In this document: piece after piece, positions 61,582 to 64,000 of the stretch
Numbering within the stretch: position 1 is the first letter of the stretch
How the letters are laid out: every line of letters starts with the position of its first letter
NCBI RefSeq assembly: GCF_036017035.1
Contig: NZ_JAYXHS010000001.1
Coordinates: 1 to 64,000 of the forward strand
Length of the DNA: 64,000 nt
Source of the DNA: Viridibacterium silvisoli
GTDB taxonomy: Bacteria > Pseudomonadota > Gammaproteobacteria > Burkholderiales > Rhodocyclaceae
Direction: 5' to 3'
The notes under the pieces: generated by a model
What the model saw: the letters and a program-made list of their open reading frames with translations, nothing else
Databases searched by the model: none
Told to the model about the DNA's origin: nothing
Made by a program: the position numbers and the translations under genes

Positions 61582-64000
61582 TCAAGCCTCTGCGGAGCCC
61601 TGCAATTGTGTTTCCACGCCTGCGTCCGCTGGCACATCCGGAGCACCGACGATATTGCCGCCGATGTCCACCGTGATACCCTGGCCGCGACGGGTGCGGT
61701 GATAAGCCAGACCCGTACCTGCCGGAATGAGACGACCGACGATGACGTTTTCCTTCAAGCCACGCAGCTCGTCGCGCTTGCCCATGATGGCAGCCTCGGT
61801 AAGCACACGCGTCGTTTCCTGGAAGGAAGCGGCGGAGATGAACGAATCCGTCGACAGCGATGCCTTGGTGATACCCAGCAGCATGTGCTCGTAAGTAGCA
61901 ATCTGCTTGTCTTCGGCGATCGCCTTGTCGTTTTCGTCCAGCAGGTCCGAACGCTCGACCTGCTCTTCGCGGATGAAGCGGGTATTGCCCGGATCGCTCA
62001 CGACCACACGGCGCAGCATCTGGCGAACGATCACTTCGATGTGCTTGTCGTTGATCTTCACGCCTTGCAGACGATAGACGTCCTGCACTTCGTCGATGAT
62101 GTAACGCGCCAGCGCTTCGACACCTTGCAGACGCAGGATGTCGTGCGGATCGGCCGGACCGTCGACGATCAACTCGCCGCGCTGGACGACCTGACCATCG
62201 TGCACCATCACATGCTTGTCCTTCGGAATCAGGAACTCATGTGCCGTGCCATCCGGCTCGGTGATGACCAGACGTTGCTTGCCCTTGGTGTCCTTACCGA
62301 ACGACAGCGTGCCGGTGTATTCCGCGAGCATGCCGGCATCCTTCGGCGCACGTGCTTCGAACAGCTCGGCCACGCGCGGCAGACCCCCGGTAATGTCACG
62401 TGTCTTGGCAGACTCTTGCGGGATACGTGCCAGCACGTCGCCCTTGTGAATCTGCTGACCGTCCTTCACGGTGATCAGCGAGCCGACCTGGAAGGTGATG
62501 GTTACGGCGTGATCCGTACCCGGGATCTTCACTTCTTCGCCCTGCTCGTTCAGCAGCTTGACCTGCGGACGCACGCCCTTCGAAGGCGAGGTACCGGCAC
62601 GACGCTTCGCATCAATGACCACCAGCGTGGACAGACCGGTGACTTCATCGATCTGCTTGGCGACGGTGGCGCCCTCTTCCACGTTCTCGAACTTGATCGA
62701 GCCATCATGCTCGGCCACGATCGGACGCGTGTGCGGATCCCAGCTGGCGAGTTGCGCGCCGGCCTTGATGGTCGCGCCTTCGTCGATCAACAGTGTTGCG
62801 CCATACGGCAGCTTATGACGCTCACGCTCGCGGCCGATGTCATCGGCAACGATGATTTCAGCCGAACGCGAGATGACGATCTTCTCGCCCTTGGCGTTCG
62901 TCACGTAACGCATATTGCCGGTCTGGAAGCGGATCGTACCGGCCGACTTGGCTTCGACGGAGCTTGCCACGGCCGCACGCGATGCCGCGCCGCCGACGTG
63001 GAAGGTACGCATCGTCAGCTGAGTGCCAGGCTCGCCGATCGACTGGGCGGCAATAACACCGACCGCTTCGCCAACCGCCACGCGATGGCCACGACCCAGG
63101 TCGCGGCCATAGCAAGCACCGCACAGACCGTAACGCGTATCGCAGGTCAGCGGCGTGCGCACGCGCACTTCGTCGACACCGAGCGAGTCGATCAGATCGC
63201 AACCATCTTCGTCGATGATGTCGCCTGCGAAAATCACGGACTCCTGCGTTTCAGGATTGACGACGTCATCCGCCGCAACGCGGCCGAGGATACGTTCGCG
63301 CAAGGCCTCAACGACTTCACCGCCTTCGATCAGCGCCTTCATGACGAAGCCGCTGGTCGTGCCGCAATCATCCTCGATGACCACCAGATCCTGCGTCACA
63401 TCAACCAGACGACGCGTCAGGTAGCCGGAGTTCGCCGTCTTCAACGCGGTGTCGGCCAGACCCTTACGAGCGCCGTGTGTCGAGATGAAGTACTGCAGAA
63501 CGTTCAGGCCTTCGCGGAAGTTCGTCGTGATCGGCGTCTCGATGATCGAACCATCCGGCTTGGCCATCAGACCGCGCATACCAGCCAGCTGACGGATCTG
63601 TGCAGCCGAGCCACGTGCACCGGAGTCGGCCATCATGTAGATGGAATTGAACGACTCCTGCTTCGTTGCCTTGCCTTCGCGATCGATCACATCTTCCTGG
63701 CCGAGCTGCTCCATCATGGCCTTGGCCACCTGGTCACCGGTACGGCCCCAGATATCCACGACCTTGTTGTAGCGTTCGCCGTCAGTCACGAGACCCGACG
63801 CGTATTGCTTGGCGATTTCCTTCACTTCGTGCTCGGACGCGCCGATGATGGCTTCCTTGTTCTTCGGAACCAGCATGTCCTTCACGGCGATCGAGATACC
63901 GGCACGCGTCGCGAGACGGAAACCGAACTGCATCAGCTTGTCGGCGAAGATCACCGTTTCGCGCAGACCGCAGCGACGGAACGAGGTGTTGATCAGACGC
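61582..64000 (-). CDS. rpoC: RNA polymerase subunit beta', C-terminal part
   Basis: About 805 codons; the gene enters from beyond the right edge, so the N-terminus is missing. The reading frame is open to the window edge (LINTSFRRCGLRET just before IFADKLMQFG). Visible features: bridge-helix region GARGSAAQIRQLAGMRGLM, four zinc cysteines (CGTTSG, TCDTRYGLCGACYG), trigger-loop region TMRTFHVGGAASR, and the terminal clamp/jaw elements. Catalytic Asp triplet lies outside the window. Followed by a hairpin and the str genes, the usual rpoBC-str order. Confidence 0.97.
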   Translation of the reverse strand, partial: RLINTSFRRCGLRETVIFADKLMQFGFRLATRAGISIAVKDMLVPKNKEAIIGASEHEVKEIAKQYASGLVTDGERYNKVVDIWGRTGDQVAKAMMEQLGQEDVIDREGKATKQESFNSIYMMADSGARGSAAQIRQLAGMRGLMAKPDGSIIETPITTNFREGLNVLQYFISTHGARKGLADTALKTANSGYLTRRLVDVTQDLVVIEDDCGTTSGFVMKALIEGGEVVEALRERILGRVAADDVVNPETQESVIFAGDIIDEDGCDLIDSLGVDEVRVRTPLTCDTRYGLCGACYGRDLGRGHRVAVGEAVGVIAAQSIGEPGTQLTMRTFHVGGAASRAAVASSVEAKSAGTIRFQTGNMRYVTNAKGEKIVISRSAEIIVADDIGRERERHKLPYGATLLIDEGATIKAGAQLASWDPHTRPIVAEHDGSIKFENVEEGATVAKQIDEVTGLSTLVVIDAKRRAGTSPSKGVRPQVKLLNEQGEEVKIPGTDHAVTITFQVGSLITVKDGQQIHKGDVLARIPQESAKTRDITGGLPRVAELFEARAPKDAGMLAEYTGTLSFGKDTKGKQRLVITEPDGTAHEFLIPKDKHVMVHDGQVVQRGELIVDGPADPHDILRLQGVEALARYIIDEVQDVYRLQGVKINDKHIEVIVRQMLRRVVVSDPGNTRFIREEQVERSDLLDENDKAIAEDKQIATYEHMLLGITKASLSTDSFISAASFQETTRVLTEAAIMGKRDELRGLKENVIVGRLIPAGTGLAYHRTRRGQGITVDIGGNIVGAPDVPADAGVETQLQGSAEA

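Overview
The window reads as a chromosomal segment of a betaproteobacterium. The evidence is the S10-spc-alpha ribosomal supercluster joined to rpoC/str genes, a beta-type porin, the uvrA/MFS/ssb trio and the atz-type amidase cluster. A Rhodocyclales- or Burkholderiales-like source fits, but I cannot fix the genus from this sequence. GC is high, most genes lie on the minus strand, there is one 308-base assembly gap, and I see no tRNA, rRNA, CRISPR array or insertion sequence.

Region 1 (0.4-18.4 kb). After an OsmC-type peroxidase comes a five-gene minus-strand operon. It holds a giant surface protein of about 3,820 residues (LEPR motif, DUF4347, DUF11/SdrD-like domains, 11 VCBS-type repeats), a TolC lipoprotein, an HlyD adaptor, a GAF-like/HlyD fusion and a PqqD-like/M50-protease/HlyD fusion. 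It looks like a dedicated export system for the giant protein, yet no ABC ATPase is present. This is the most unusual system in the window.

Region 2 (18.4-24.2 kb). These are carbohydrate-use and envelope genes: a PL3 pectate lyase with a serine-rich linker, a PL7 alginate lyase and a porin. The porin upstream region carries dense dyads, including a LacI-like palindrome. A LysE exporter and a small secreted protein follow.

Region 3 (24.2-37.8 kb). This is nitrogen and small-molecule catabolism. A coupled operon encodes an AMDase/maleate-isomerase-like enzyme, a hydantoinase and a 2-keto-4-pentenoate-hydratase-like enzyme. An atzG-atzE-atzH-gntR operon lies divergent to an atzF-like allophanate hydrolase. 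A nitrate/taurine-type ABC importer sits divergent to a MalY/PatB C-S lyase. Three near-identical palindromes (core TGTATNCA) upstream of atzG, atzF and the importer suggest one GntR regulon: import a urea-like N compound, hydrolyse it with AtzEG, and release ammonium with AtzF.

Region 4 (37.8-43.5 kb). HTH-REC regulator, ssb, MFS transporter and uvrA.

Region 5 (43.6-64.0 kb). In transcription order: rpoC (5' truncated by the window), rpsL (interrupted by the N gap), rpsG, fusA, tuf, rpsJ, rplC-D-W-B, rpsS, rplV, rpsC, rplP, rpmC, rpsQ, rplN-X-E, rpsN, rpsH, rplF-R, rpsE, rpmD, rplO, secY, rpmJ, rpsM, rpsK, rpoA, rplQ. Oddities are the absence of rpsD between rpsK and rpoA, terminator-like hairpins isolating fusA-tuf and rpsJ, and a GTG-start fusA whose codon use differs from its neighbours. 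Many starts below were moved from the longest open frame to the codon with the best ribosome-binding site or stop/start overlap; each case is explained.
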